A stretch of 43,049 nt of DNA. Source: Symbiodinium natans. Taxonomy: Eukaryota > Sar > Dinophyceae > Suessiales > Symbiodiniaceae. The position numbers and the translations under genes were made by a program. Positions within the stretch are counted from its first letter, which is position 1, and every line of letters begins with the position of its first letter. The stretch is from NCBI GenBank assembly GCA_905221605.1, contig CAJNDS010000593.1, positions 65,001 to 108,049 of the forward strand, given 5' to 3'. Of this stretch, positions 35,191-43,049 are shown piece after piece. The notes beneath the pieces are model-generated. The model was not told where the DNA came from. It saw only the letters and a list, made by a program, of their open reading frames with translations, and ran no database searches.

Positions 35191-36860
35191 AGATCACATA
35201 CTTCACTCAGGTTTGGGGTTTAGGGTGCCTATTCCGGGGTTTCCTATTCTAAGGATGATCGTTTTTTTGAGGGGGGTGTTATGAGGAGCACCCGTATTTC
35301 GGGAAACAGATAGGCTTTGGAGATTTGCTGACGGGCAAGGGGGCTGCATGGGCAACCAACACCTCAGAAACGCAGATCCCACGCAAAGCTTGTAACCAGC
35401 GTGATTTGACGACTCTGCAGCCAGGCTGGACCCTGAAATCCCCGCACCGTTTAACCACAAATTGTGGTTGGTTGTCAACATTATGATCCTTTTTGGGGAA
35501 CCCTAAATATCAGGTGCCGTATTATAATAGGGATCCAAAAAGGGAACCTGATTTTGACAACCGCAACATGTGAGCCTGCTGCCTTGCAGTTGCAAGCCAC
35601 TGTTAAGCTCCGACTGTGGGAACATCCTTGTGCCGACACGTCGAAACAGCCGGACAATGAACCCTTGAGAAAAAGGACCTTCATTCCATCAAATTCTATT
35701 GGGCAGTACTCAAAGTCGGGATTTTTCGGTGTTCTTTGTTAAAACGGGTGACGTGCCGACTCCAAAAAAGGGACCCTAATTTAGAGAACTACCCGGTTGA
35801 TTTTCTGGCCTCGCGGGCATGCCGGAGTGAGCTGATGTCCAGGATGCCAGCCTTTCCGGGTTCCACACATGTTTCAAAGGTAATTCCCAAAAGCCCTCCT
35901 CAACCCTCTCTCTCATACTAAACCTACCAATCCCTAAACCCTCAACTCCCTGGGGCACTCGGGGTGTCGAGTTCTGGATGGCTTAGGGCTTCTCAGGAGC
36001 TTGAGTTTGAGGAGCTAAGCTCCAAAACCCTCAACCCTCAGCGTCGAGCTTGTTCGAGCTTTACGTGGCTCCCTACATCCCAAACTCTCAGACAAAGCAA
36101 AGTTCATGATGGTTACGGCTCATGGGCCTTGCCACTTCAGGGGCTTAACACCTCAAGCCTTCCAGCTTAGAGAAGGCCCGCGGGGCACATAGTTCCCGGA
36201 GCTTGAGTTTCTTAAGTAGGTATTGCCATCAGCTCTCTTAGACGATGGTCCCTTGCGGGGGGGCACCTCTTGCAAGAGAGTCCCTCAAGTTTCTCTTAGT
36301 TTCAGGGTCTCAGCACCCCCCCAAAACCGACCATACGAACCTGAGAAGCGAACTTTGCTGTTCAAAGGACACCCAGGGGCCCCAAGGGTTTAGGCAAAAT
36401 ACCGAGTGCCAAGGGAGTCAAACTTGAACCCGAAGCGTGTATGCCTAAAGAGTACACCACTAATATGGCCCTTACATTCCCTTAGAGGATCTTTAAAAAG
36501 GGTCCCAACCCAAGGGTACAACCTTAGGGGTCCAAGGAAAAATCCTGAGAGTGAGCGATGTTCTCCATAAACTTGCTAAGGGCAAGGAAACGCTGCGGGG
36601 CCTTGCAGATCTGCTCCAAGCTGGGATGTTGCAGCAGCCTCGGCTGTCTGGTTCTTCGGGAGCATTCATGAACGTTCTAGCGATTCCAGCCTTTGGGAAG
36701 TTCGGGCGTAGGCTTTCAGGACTTGGGGAGTTATAAAGCTTCTAAGATGAGCGAAGATAAAAAAAGTGTCTTCAGCAAGGAAGTTCAGCAAGGAAGTTCC
36801 GTCTGCACTTATTTACAGAAACACCGTGAGACCATCGAGCCCCTTTACAAGTCTCCTTGA
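35191..36860. other. 1.7 kb almost free of arrays; no gene firmly supported
   Basis: One short hairpin-like pair (35490 'tttttggggaaccct' and 35530 'ggatccaaaaagggaacc'), a 13-base duplication 'agcaaggaagttc' (36774 and 36787), and one plus frame (36551-36736, 'MSDVLHKLAKGKETLRGLAD' then 'LLQAGMLQQPRLSGSS') that looks helical and could be a small gene or exon. Otherwise nothing identifiable. Confidence 0.35.
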
Positions 36861-36877
36861 TTTAGGGTTTAGGGTTG
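36861..36877 (+). repeat. Short TTTAGGG array
   Basis: Two and a half units. Confidence 0.8.
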
Positions 36878-37028
36878 AGGGCCTACGTGGGGCTTAGGGT
36901 AAAAAGATCACACAAGAAATGTGCTGAGAACATGTGTAGTATCTGACCATCACAACTTCAGGTTCTGTTCTGGAACACGCACATATGCAGCTCAATCATC
37001 AGTTCCACCTCAGGGCCCAGAAACACTC

Positions 37029-37151
37029 TACTTGGAGGTTCATGGGTAACTAGAAGTAGGGTTATAAAGTTACAAGTATCCCCAAAAAGGGTTGTAAGGA
37101 TAGTTGCCATACTTATAACCCTACTTATAACGGCCCATGAACCTCCAAGTA
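37029..37151. mobile_element. Foldback element, family B copy (best preserved)
   Basis: TACTTGGAGGTTCATGGG at the left and its exact inverse CCCATGAACCTCCAAGTA at the right; sub-arms 'agtagggttataa' / 'ttataaccctactta' and 'ccccaaaaagggttgtaagg' in the loop. 123 bases, no ORF. Confidence 0.85.
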
Positions 37152-37354
37152 TGAAGACTAGACAACTTGTTCATTAAACGACACGCCAGTCCATGCAAGG
37201 ACCAGCAGGAGTTTCCACCTTACCTAGCCCGGGTTTTAAGGTTCCAGGGTTCTGTTCTTTAGTGCTTTATGTAATTAGCACCTTTAAGCCCGGTGCTCTA
37301 ACAGGGGATACCCACACGAAAAATCCAGCCGCAACAGCCCACTACAGGGTTTGA

Positions 37355-37455
37355 GAACCCTAAACCCTTTGACCCCAGCCCTAAATCCTACAAAGCCTGA
37401 ACCCTAAATCCTGAACCCTGAACCCTGAACCCTAAACCCTAAACCCCAAACCCAT
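37355..37455 (+). repeat. CCCTAAA array, CCCTGAA-rich
   Basis: Degenerate at the left, perfect near 37432-37448. Confidence 0.88.
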
Positions 37456-37498
37456 CGGCTTTGAGGGCTTCAAGGTGTCCAGCCGCGCGTCGTTTCAC

Positions 37499-37556
37499 AG
37501 CACTCCGTGTGGCCCCGGAAGGCGGCGGCGTGCAGTGCCGTAAGGTGATCGCAGTC
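37499..37556 (-). CDS. Ankyrin-repeat exon
   Basis: Minus reads 'DCDHLTALHAAAFRGHTEC': the LTALHAAAFRGH block is the ankyrin signature (TALHxAAxxGH). Acceptor GTGAG (37557-37561) or, 4 bases upstream, CTCAG; donor probably CT|GTGAAA (GT at 37497-37498). It follows the exons at 38217-39743 on the same strand, but about 13 residues of one repeat are missing between them, so another small exon is expected. Confidence 0.6.
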
Positions 37557-37566
37557 CTCACTGAGG

Positions 37567-37605
37567 TTTAGTAGGGTTTAGGGTTTAGGGTTTAGGGTTT
37601 AGGGT
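37567..37605 (+). repeat. TTTAGGG array
   Basis: Five units, pairing with the 37355-37455 array around the ankyrin exon. Confidence 0.92.
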
Positions 37606-37649
37606 CCAGGGGGTTTCGGGATTTTCGGTGGTGGGATTGTGTTACCCAC

Positions 37650-37737
37650 CTGCCGTGCCTGGAGTCTGAACTGCCGGCATGTGCCGCAAAGCATGGTCTT
37701 CTGGGGCAGGGCGTGGATCTTTCGATGCAGACCAGAT
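37650..37737 (-). CDS. Exon with a CxxC motif, product unknown
   Basis: Between acceptor CACCAG and donor CAG|GTGGGT (GT at 37648-37649) minus reads 'SGLHRKIHALPQKTMLCGTC' then 'RQFRLQARQ'. The CGTC pair could bind zinc or be incidental; a second frame is open too. Confidence 0.4.
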
Positions 37738-37753
37738 CTGGTGTTAGCGGACC

Positions 37754-37835
37754 TTAAACCCCAAACCCGAAACCCGAAACCCTAAACCCTAAACCCCGGG
37801 GGGGGGGGGGGGGGGGGGGGGGGGGTGGGGGGGTG
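37754..37835 (+). repeat. CCCTAAA array and long G run
   Basis: Array 37754-37797, then about 35 G with two T. Confidence 0.9.
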
Positions 37836-37873
37836 AGATGTCAGGACTTTCCAGGGCGTTCTGTGGTTGCAGG

Positions 37874-37948
37874 CGTCGCGCTCAAACGCAGCCGAGAGAC
37901 CGCCGCCCACACCTCAGAGCTGCTCGCTGCTGAATTTCCACAGGTGAT
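37874..37948 (+). other. Plus-strand exon-like segment
   Basis: Acceptor TTGCAG, donor CACAG|GTGATT; reads 'VALKRSRETAAHTSELLAAE' plus 'FPQ'. It would oppose the minus-strand exons on both sides; low confidence. Confidence 0.3.
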
Positions 37949-38176
37949 TGTGAAAGGCCAGAATCACACAAGTCATCAGAGTAAAGGGAGCCATTTTCCC
38001 AAGCACCATCAGAATAACACTAAGAAGACTTAGCACAAAAGTAGCGGCTCCTGAATCGTGGGCATGCACATGCTCCACTGCAAGCCAGGACGCGGTGCTG
38101 ACGTCTGCCTCATCGGGAATTCACTACGTCACTAATAAGCCAAACGCCGCAAAAGTTCCCGGGCCTAAGCCCAAAA

Positions 38177-38205
38177 CTTAAACCCTAAACCCTAAACCCT
38201 GAACC
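38177..38205 (+). repeat. CCCTAAA array
   Basis: Four units. Confidence 0.9.
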
Positions 38206-38216
38206 GAAAAGGGGGC

Positions 38217-38788
38217 CTCAGCCAGGAGGACGCTCGCCACCGGCGCGTGCCCTGGCAATCGCACAGGGGGGTGGAGCTTTCGGGCTTGGTCAACCTGAAT
38301 GGATAGGGTTTAGGGCTTAGGGGTTCGGGTTTTTTGGGTCTAGGGTTTAGGGTTTAGGCTTTAGGGCCGAATTTTTTTTGGGGTTTAGGGTTTCGGGAAC
38401 AAGACGGCAACCACTTTATTGTCACTAGAAACCCCATGCCCGCACGTGCACGGAAACCGCCCTTCGGCCTGTTCACAAGCAGCACTCAAGAAGCCGTAAA
38501 CCCTAAACCCTAAACCCTAAGCCGTTCCTGCCTCCCCGGCCCGCGTGATGCAGCGCGGTGCGCCCGAAAACGTCGACGGCATCGACCGCAGTGAAGGACT
38601 CGTGAGACATGAGCACTTGGCAAACCTGAGAGGGTTTTGGGTTCAGGGTTTGGGGTTTAGGGTATCCACCTTCAGTAGGGGCCTTATGGTGCTCAGGCAG
38701 TGCTGAAGCCTTTGGGCTCGTGGCATCTTACTGTTGGTTAGTAGGGAATGGGGGAATGAGGTACCCTACCTAAAATCCCTGAAAGGAA

Positions 38789-38830
<42 letters not shown>

Positions 38831-39743
38831 TTATTTATTTATGTATTTATTTATTTGTATATATAATATATGTGTTATATATAGGGCCCTAATTCCCTGT
38901 CCCTGCTAGCCCAACAGTAAGGTTCTTAGCAAAGCCCCGGTGGCATCGTGGTGGCCGGCAGCTGCCGCATGATGGAGGGCAGTTTGCCCGTCACAGTCCA
39001 CCGCATTCACCGCCGTGAAGAGTCCTTGGGGTTTAGGCTCCGTATTATTGGCATCACGATCTTAAATTGCGAGTTTAAATTAAGGATTTTAAGAACGAAT
39101 GCACAAAGTTGGCTCTGGGGGTGGAGGTTCATGTCGCATCGTGAAGGGTAGTCGAGGCTCCGTCCCTGCGGCCTCGCCTAGGATGGCTTACAGGCCATAG
39201 CTTCCTGAGCCTATAAGGCTTGCCGCCTGCCTCCCTGAAGCACAACGAAGTCCGAAGTGAGGGTTTAAAAGGGTTTAGGGTTTCGAGGGTTTTATGGTTT
39301 AGGGTTTAGGGTTACCGAGGGTTTTGGGTTTAGGGTTTAGGGAACCCTAAACCCTAAACCGTTTAGGGTTTCGAGGGTTTAGGGTTTAGGGAACCCTAAA
39401 CCCTAGACCTGGCTCAGCGAAGTGATCCCCGGAGCCGTCCGAGAGTCTGTGGTCGAGCAGGAGCTGGCATACCGGGGTATGGCCCGCACGAGCGGCCATG
39501 TGCAACGCCTAGGTGCGCTCCGGGAGAACCCTCGACTCCGGGCCAAGCCCGAAGCATCAGAACCACGAAGCTGCACAAAGCAAACCAGAAGCTCGGCTCT
39601 GATCATCCCTAAACCCTACACCCTAAACCCTAAACCCCGGAAACCTGAGCCCTTGCTTGGTTTCTTGGGTGTAGCTGCTGCAAGGTTACTGTGCGAAGGT
39701 ATCGGTCGGGCGCGTCAATGTAGTACACAAAGTTCGAGTGATC
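38217..39743 (-). CDS. Ankyrin-repeat protein gene, five consecutive exons
   Basis: Minus-strand exons at 39743-39690 (54 bases), 39508-39409 (100), 39024-38936 (89), 38625-38535 (91) and 38251-38217 (35). Phases join exactly. In order they read 'DHSNFVYYIDAPDRYLRT', 'ALHMAARAGHTPVCQLLLDH...', 'LFTAVNAVDCDGQTALHHAA...', 'VCQVLMSHESFTAVDAVDVF' + 'GRTALHHAGR', and 'GHAPVASVLLAE'. The joins restore ankyrin repeats: ALHHA to ALHHA across the third intron is 33 residues, the family period. Donors read GT, GT, GC, GA, GC, a mix reported for dinoflagellates. Introns are 181, 384, 310 and 283 bases and contain telomere-like arrays or a foldback element. Start and end of the gene are not resolved. Role: protein binding. 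Confidence 0.7.
38306..38370 (+). repeat. TTTAGGG array, degenerate
   Basis: Lies in the last intron of the five-exon model (sense CCCTAAA, toward the acceptor). Confidence 0.88.
38494..38520 (+). repeat. CCCTAAA array
   Basis: Four units at the donor side of the 38535-38625 exon (sense TTTAGGG). Confidence 0.92.
38638..38662 (+). repeat. TTTAGGG array
   Basis: Three variant units at the acceptor side of the same exon (sense CCCTAAA), 12 bases from its AG. Confidence 0.88.
38727..38921. mobile_element. Foldback element, family K, with AT-repeat loop, inside an intron
   Basis: Left arm CTTACTGTTGGTTAGTAGGG + AATGGGGG; right arm reversed CCTTACTGTTGGGCTAGCAG + GGACAGGGAATTAGGGCC. The loop is (AT)n and (ATTT)n, 38794-38880. 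It nearly fills the 310-base third intron of the ankyrin model. Confidence 0.75.
39262..39408. repeat. Head-to-head TTTAGGG/CCCTAAA hairpin
   Basis: G-strand units meet C-strand units twice, at 'ttagggaaccctaa' (about 39337-39350 and 39386-39399), with a return switch 'aaccgtttaggg' between. This is the second intron's 5' part; in sense it starts GTCTAGGGTTTAGGGTTCCC. Confidence 0.93.
39606..39636 (+). repeat. CCCTAAA array
   Basis: Four units inside the first intron of the ankyrin model. Confidence 0.9.
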
Positions 39744-39957
39744 CTCGCAAGGTTTTTGCAGCTTGCAAGGCTTCAGGGCATGGGGTATGGATTCCACGCC
39801 TGAGCTCAACTAAAATCAGGAAGCATGTCCTTTCCAAGAACTTTCTAAAGTGTGTAGTATGTCTGCGCCTACTTCCGTGGTCGATCATGCTGGGGAAAAC
39901 AAGCCTCAACCCGGCATGGGCGAGCACAGAGGGATTTGAAGTTCAACAACTTCAACT

Positions 39958-40078
39958 TACTTGGAGGTTCATGCGTCACTATAATAAGTAGGGTTAATGG
40001 TGCCCCAGAAAGGGGTATAAGGATAGTTACCACACACACTCAGAACCCTACTTCTAACCACCCATGAACCCCCAAGTA
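39958..40078. mobile_element. Foldback element, family B
   Basis: TACTTGGAGGTTCATGCGTC ... reversed TACTTGGGGGTTCATGGGTG; interior as in 37029-37151. Confidence 0.82.
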
Positions 40079-40112
40079 CGGCTTTGCTTTTCCAGCAGCC
40101 TGGGCTGACCAA

Positions 40113-40180
40113 GTTAGGGTTTAGGGTTTAGGGTTTAGGGCTTAGGGCTTAGGGCTTAGGGCTTAGGGATGTTTAGGGTT
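40113..40180 (+). repeat. TTTAGGG array with GGCTTAGGG variants
   Basis: About nine units. Confidence 0.92.
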
Positions 40181-40306
40181 TTCACAGCAGCCCCTAAAGC
40201 TGTTCAGGTGACATCAGGGTCTCCAAGAAAGGACCCAAGACAGCCTGGCCTTATGCCCCAGCTGACAGGTGCCCCACTACTCCTCCCCTGGTCACAACCA
40301 GGAACG

Positions 40307-40423
40307 ACTTGCAGGTTCAGGGTAGTCTTAAGTAGTGTTACAAGTATGGTAACATCCTTATCACTTACAACCCATTTTTGAGGTACTTGTAACCCTACTT
40401 AGAAGTACCCATGAACCTCCAAA
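40307..40423. mobile_element. Foldback element, family B
   Basis: Left arm ACTTGCAGGTTCAGGGTAGT, right arm reversed TTTGGAGGTTCATGGGTACT; a CCCTAAA array starts directly after. Confidence 0.75.
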
Positions 40424-40450
40424 TCCTAAACCCTAAGCCCTAAACCCTAT
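40424..40450 (+). repeat. CCCTAAA array
   Basis: Three units, left of the ankyrin exon at 40480. Confidence 0.85.
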
Positions 40451-40479
40451 TTCCCTACTTGAGTACGTCTACCCTGAAC

Positions 40480-40555
40480 TGTCCAGGAGCATCTTGGCGA
40501 TGGCTTCGGATCCCCGCGAGGCGGCGCAGTGGAGGGCGGTTCGCCCGTGTTGGTC
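40480..40555 (-). CDS. Ankyrin-repeat exon
   Basis: Between acceptor GAGCAG (40556-40561) and donor GACA|GTTCAGGG (GT at 40478-40479) minus reads 'DQHGRTALHCAASRGSEAIA' then 'KMLLD'. Joined to the exon at 39743 it would give 33 residues between ALHCA and ALHMA, but the visible splice sites leave the phase one base off, so the exact junction is unresolved. Upstream, minus 40880-40897 reads 'AELDAK', a fitting ankyrin turn. Confidence 0.65.
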
Positions 40556-40562
40556 CTGCTCC

Positions 40563-40624
40563 GTTTAGGGTTTAGGGTTTAGGGTTTAGGGTTTAGGGTT
40601 TAGGGTTTAGGGTTTAGGGTTTAG
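40563..40624 (+). repeat. TTTAGGG array
   Basis: Nine perfect units; in sense (minus) it is CCCTAAA ending 8 bases before the exon acceptor. Confidence 0.97.
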
Positions 40625-40719
40625 TCTGCATCCCCAAGCTTCCTTACAGGCTCCCTGCAGCCCTTCACACGAGAACCTCACGTTCTCTCCCACCGTAGTG
40701 AGCACATGTCTTCGCAACG

Positions 40720-40990
40720 CTGGGTTTAGGGTTTAGGGTTTAGGGTTTAGAGTTTAGGGTTTAGGGCTTAGGGTACATGCGCCCGGGCTTGCTACAAAAC
40801 GGCGGCAGAATGCGGTTTCTCTGCGCCAAGTGTAATCTGTTGCAGCACGAGTATGGCACATCTCGTTGGTCTGGAGGTCCTTTGCGTCCAGCTCGGCCTC
40901 GTTGCAGTGGATACAGGTCAGGTTTTTTTTAGGGTTTAGCGATCAGGGTTTAGGGGTTTTAGGGTTCAGGGTTCAGAGTTCAGGGCTCCA
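40720..40990 (+). repeat. TTTAGGG arrays (40720-40775, 40920-40990)
   Basis: The piece 'gttgcagtggatacaggtca' (40901) recurs as 'gttgcagtggattcagggcg' (40995), so exon edge plus array was partly duplicated. Confidence 0.85.
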
Positions 40991-41059
40991 GGGTTGTTGC
41001 AGTGGATTCAGGGCGGGGGTCGCTCCAGGGTCGGTGACTTGCAGGTGTTTCTGCAGAAC

Positions 41060-41415
41060 TCTTGCCTAGCACCTTACCTCATACCCCTCTCTCTGCCTCT
41101 ACTTCTTGAGAAACCTATACGGGAGTTTACACAAAAACACGGGACCCTTGATATGGACCCCCGACTAGTAGGATTCCCTCAGAAAAAGCACCCCAATCAA
41201 CGTACCCCCGAATTTCGGAAAACCCCCAATGCCGAAAGGACGACTCTTTGGTGAGAGGACCTTCTTCTCCTTCTGCGCTGACGTCGCGCCAGGAGGATCA
41301 TCCCCAGCTGTGCTAATCAGCATCAGTGCCTGAGCCCACAAGACAAGGTATCGGTGGCAAGAGGAGAAGGTTTCTTGGAAACAAATCGATAAACATGCTA
41401 CTAAGACATAGGTAA
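41060..41415. other. Unique sequence, no gene recognised
   Basis: No arrays or domain signatures seen. Confidence 0.4.
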
Positions 41416-41418
41416 GGA

Positions 41419-41700
41419 GAGAGAGAGAGAAGACACACACACACACACACATATATACATATGTATATATGTATATGTATATATGTATATATGTATATAT
41501 GTACATATGTATATGTGTAAAATATGTAAATGTGTAAATATGTAAATATGTAAATATGTAAATATGTAAATATGTAAATATGTAAATATGTAAATATGTA
41601 AATATGTAAATATGTAAATATGTAAATATGTAAATATGTAAATATGTATATATGTATATATGTATGTATGTATATATGTATATATGTATATATGTCTTAT
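41419..41700 (+). repeat. GA, CA, TATG and AAATATGT (8-base) repeats
   Basis: (GA)n, (CA)n, TATATG units, then about sixteen copies of AAATATGT (41519-41645). Confidence 0.95.
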
Positions 41701-41753
41701 AATGCGCTGTCTCTACAAACACAGGTTCCGGGAACTCTCCATCTCAGGCAAGC

Positions 41754-41804
41754 CGCGTCTGGCTCATCCCCGAAGGCCACAGCGTAGAGAAGGCCATGCA
41801 ACTC
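41754..41804 (-). CDS. Possible N-terminal ankyrin exon
   Basis: After acceptor TCTAAG minus reads 'ELHGLLYAVAFGDEPDA', similar to an ankyrin helix pair (TPLYAAAxGDE). It lies upstream of the other ankyrin exons. Short; donor GCG|GCTTGC is of the GC type. Confidence 0.4.
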
Positions 41805-41929
41805 CTTAGAATTTCCGCTGCGGGCAACGAGTACCGTCGACCCACAGGGGACATATTGCGCCTGAATGAAGCTGCGGTGTCTAGACATAAACTTCAAGCC
41901 TCCCAAAACTCACTTACAATCGGACTTCC

Positions 41930-42520
41930 TAGAAGGAGAGGGAGAGGCAGAGGGGGAGAGGGAGGGGGAGAGAGGGAGAGGGAGAGGGAGAGGGAGAGGG
42001 AGAGGGAGAGGGAGGGGGAGGGGGAGGGGGAGAGGGAGAGAGGGAGAGGGAGAGGGGGAGAGGGAGGGAGAGGGAGAGGGAGAGGGAGAGGGAGAGGGAG
42101 AGGGAGAGGGAGAGAGAGAGAGAGGCATAAGAAGAAGAGGATAAAAGAGAGGAAGAGAGTAAGAGGTATGAAGAGAGGAAGAGAGGCAAAGAGAGGGAAA
42201 AGAGGAAAGAGAGGAACGAGAGGAAAGAGAGTAAAGAGAGGAAGAGAGGAAGAGAGGAAGAGAGGAAAGAGAGGAAAGAGAGGAAAGAGAGGAAAGAGAG
42301 GAAAGAGAGGAAAGAGAGGAAAGAGAGGAAAGAGAGGAAAGAGAGGAAAGAGAGGAAAGAGAGGAAAGAGAGGAAAGAGAGGAAAGAGAAGAAAGAGGAG
42401 GAAAGAGAGGGAAGAGAGGGAAGAGAGGAAAGAGAGGAAAGAGAGGAAGAGAGTGAGAGGGGAAGAGGGAGAAGGAGAGACAGAAAGGAAGAGAGGAAGA
42501 GAGTGAGAGGGAGAAGGAGG
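41930..42520 (+). repeat. Purine-only (GAGAGG / GGAAAGAGA) repeat
   Basis: GAGGGA hexamers (41934-42115), then 9-base GGAAAGAGA units (about 42180-42440). Arg/Lys/Gly-rich frames are artefacts. Confidence 0.96.
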
Positions 42521-42664
42521 GCTTAGGGGTTGAGGGGCTTAGGGTTTCGGGAGTTCAGGGGTTTGGGGTTGAAGGGTTTTTTCAGTTTAGGGTTTCGCGG
42601 GTTTAGGGTTTGGGGATGCGGGGGTCCTGGGGTTTTGGGATTTAGGGGTTGAGGGATTTAGGGC
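42521..42664 (+). repeat. Degenerate TTTAGGG field
   Basis: GGGTTGAGGGG, GGGTTTCGGG and similar units. Confidence 0.8.
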
Positions 42665-42666
42665 TT

Positions 42667-42668
42667 GT

Positions 42669-42729
<61 letters not shown>

Positions 42730-42784
42730 AGTCTGTCCGTCTCTGTCTGCTCTCTTTGTCTGCTCTCTCTGTTTGCTCTCTCTG

Positions 42785-42845
<61 letters not shown>

Positions 42846-43049
42846 GTCTCTCGCTCTCAGTTTGCGATGTTGTCCTTTTAGATGGATGATGCACCCCTCC
42901 TCTCCCCCCCTCCGCCCTCCTCTCTCTCTTCTCTCTCCTCTCTCTCCTCTCTCCCCTCTCTCTCCTCTCTCCTCTCTCTCCTCTCTCTCCTCTCTCTCCC
43001 CTCTCTCCCCTCTCTCCCCTCTCTCCTCTCTCCTCTCTCCTCTCTCCTC
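42667..43049 (+). repeat. CT microsatellites
   Basis: (CT)n blocks at 42667-42730 and 42785-42850, then CTCTCCT units to the window end. Confidence 0.95.

Noticed and set aside
41796-42506. 236-codon Arg/Gly/Lys-rich ORF on plus
   Set aside because: Arises from GA-only repeats; its first codons overlap a plausible minus-strand exon, the rest is simple repeat.

Overview
The window looks like nuclear DNA of an alveolate, most likely a dinoflagellate of the Symbiodiniaceae/Polarella type. The reasons are dozens of telomere-type TTTAGGG/CCCTAAA arrays scattered through the interior, a ubiquitin-like + ankyrin protein whose 'MSGEEVAAVPV' opening I associate with dinoflagellate genomes, many short EF-hand and ankyrin exons, and apparent GC and GA splice donors beside GT. 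The species assignment is inference. There is one 100-base N gap (19541-19640).

Layout. 1-3002: 3' half of an APE-type non-LTR retrotransposon (end of endonuclease, full reverse transcriptase, C-terminal zinc knuckle) whose 3' end runs directly into a CCCTAAA array. 3003-10000: a mosaic of telomere-like arrays, small hairpin elements and short unique pieces, with one EF-hand exon near 9.4 kb. 10559-11536: the only convincing intact host gene, an intronless ubiquitin-like/ankyrin ORF on the minus strand. 11.8-24.3 kb: more arrays and hairpin elements, several exon-like minus-strand segments (EF-hand and alpha-helical), and an 804-base minus-strand ORF whose 5' end is duplicated (20142-21305). 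24.8-26.8 kb: a satellite of CGCAGATT units, then an AT-rich field broken by poly-C and poly-G. 27-37 kb: arrays, microsatellites, more minus-strand exon-like pieces, and one very AT-rich plus-strand exon of a rhomboid protease (34374-34675). 37.5-41.8 kb: ankyrin-repeat exons on the minus strand; five consecutive ones can be spliced in phase and restore ankyrin spacing. 41.4-43.05 kb: microsatellites.

Two themes tie the window together. First, arrays are not randomly oriented: about 18 exon-sized unique segments are bracketed as (CCCTAAA)n-segment-(TTTAGGG)n. Read as introns, each intron would begin with TTTAGGG and end with CCCTAAA in the sense direction, so its two ends can pair; several 5' splice sites fall exactly on the first telomere-like unit. 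Second, at least eight families of short foldback elements (MITE-like) sit between the exons, and one family repeatedly sits in the telomere-type octamer GTTTAGGG with 8-base target duplications. I could not run alignments, folding or database searches; all calls are by reading.
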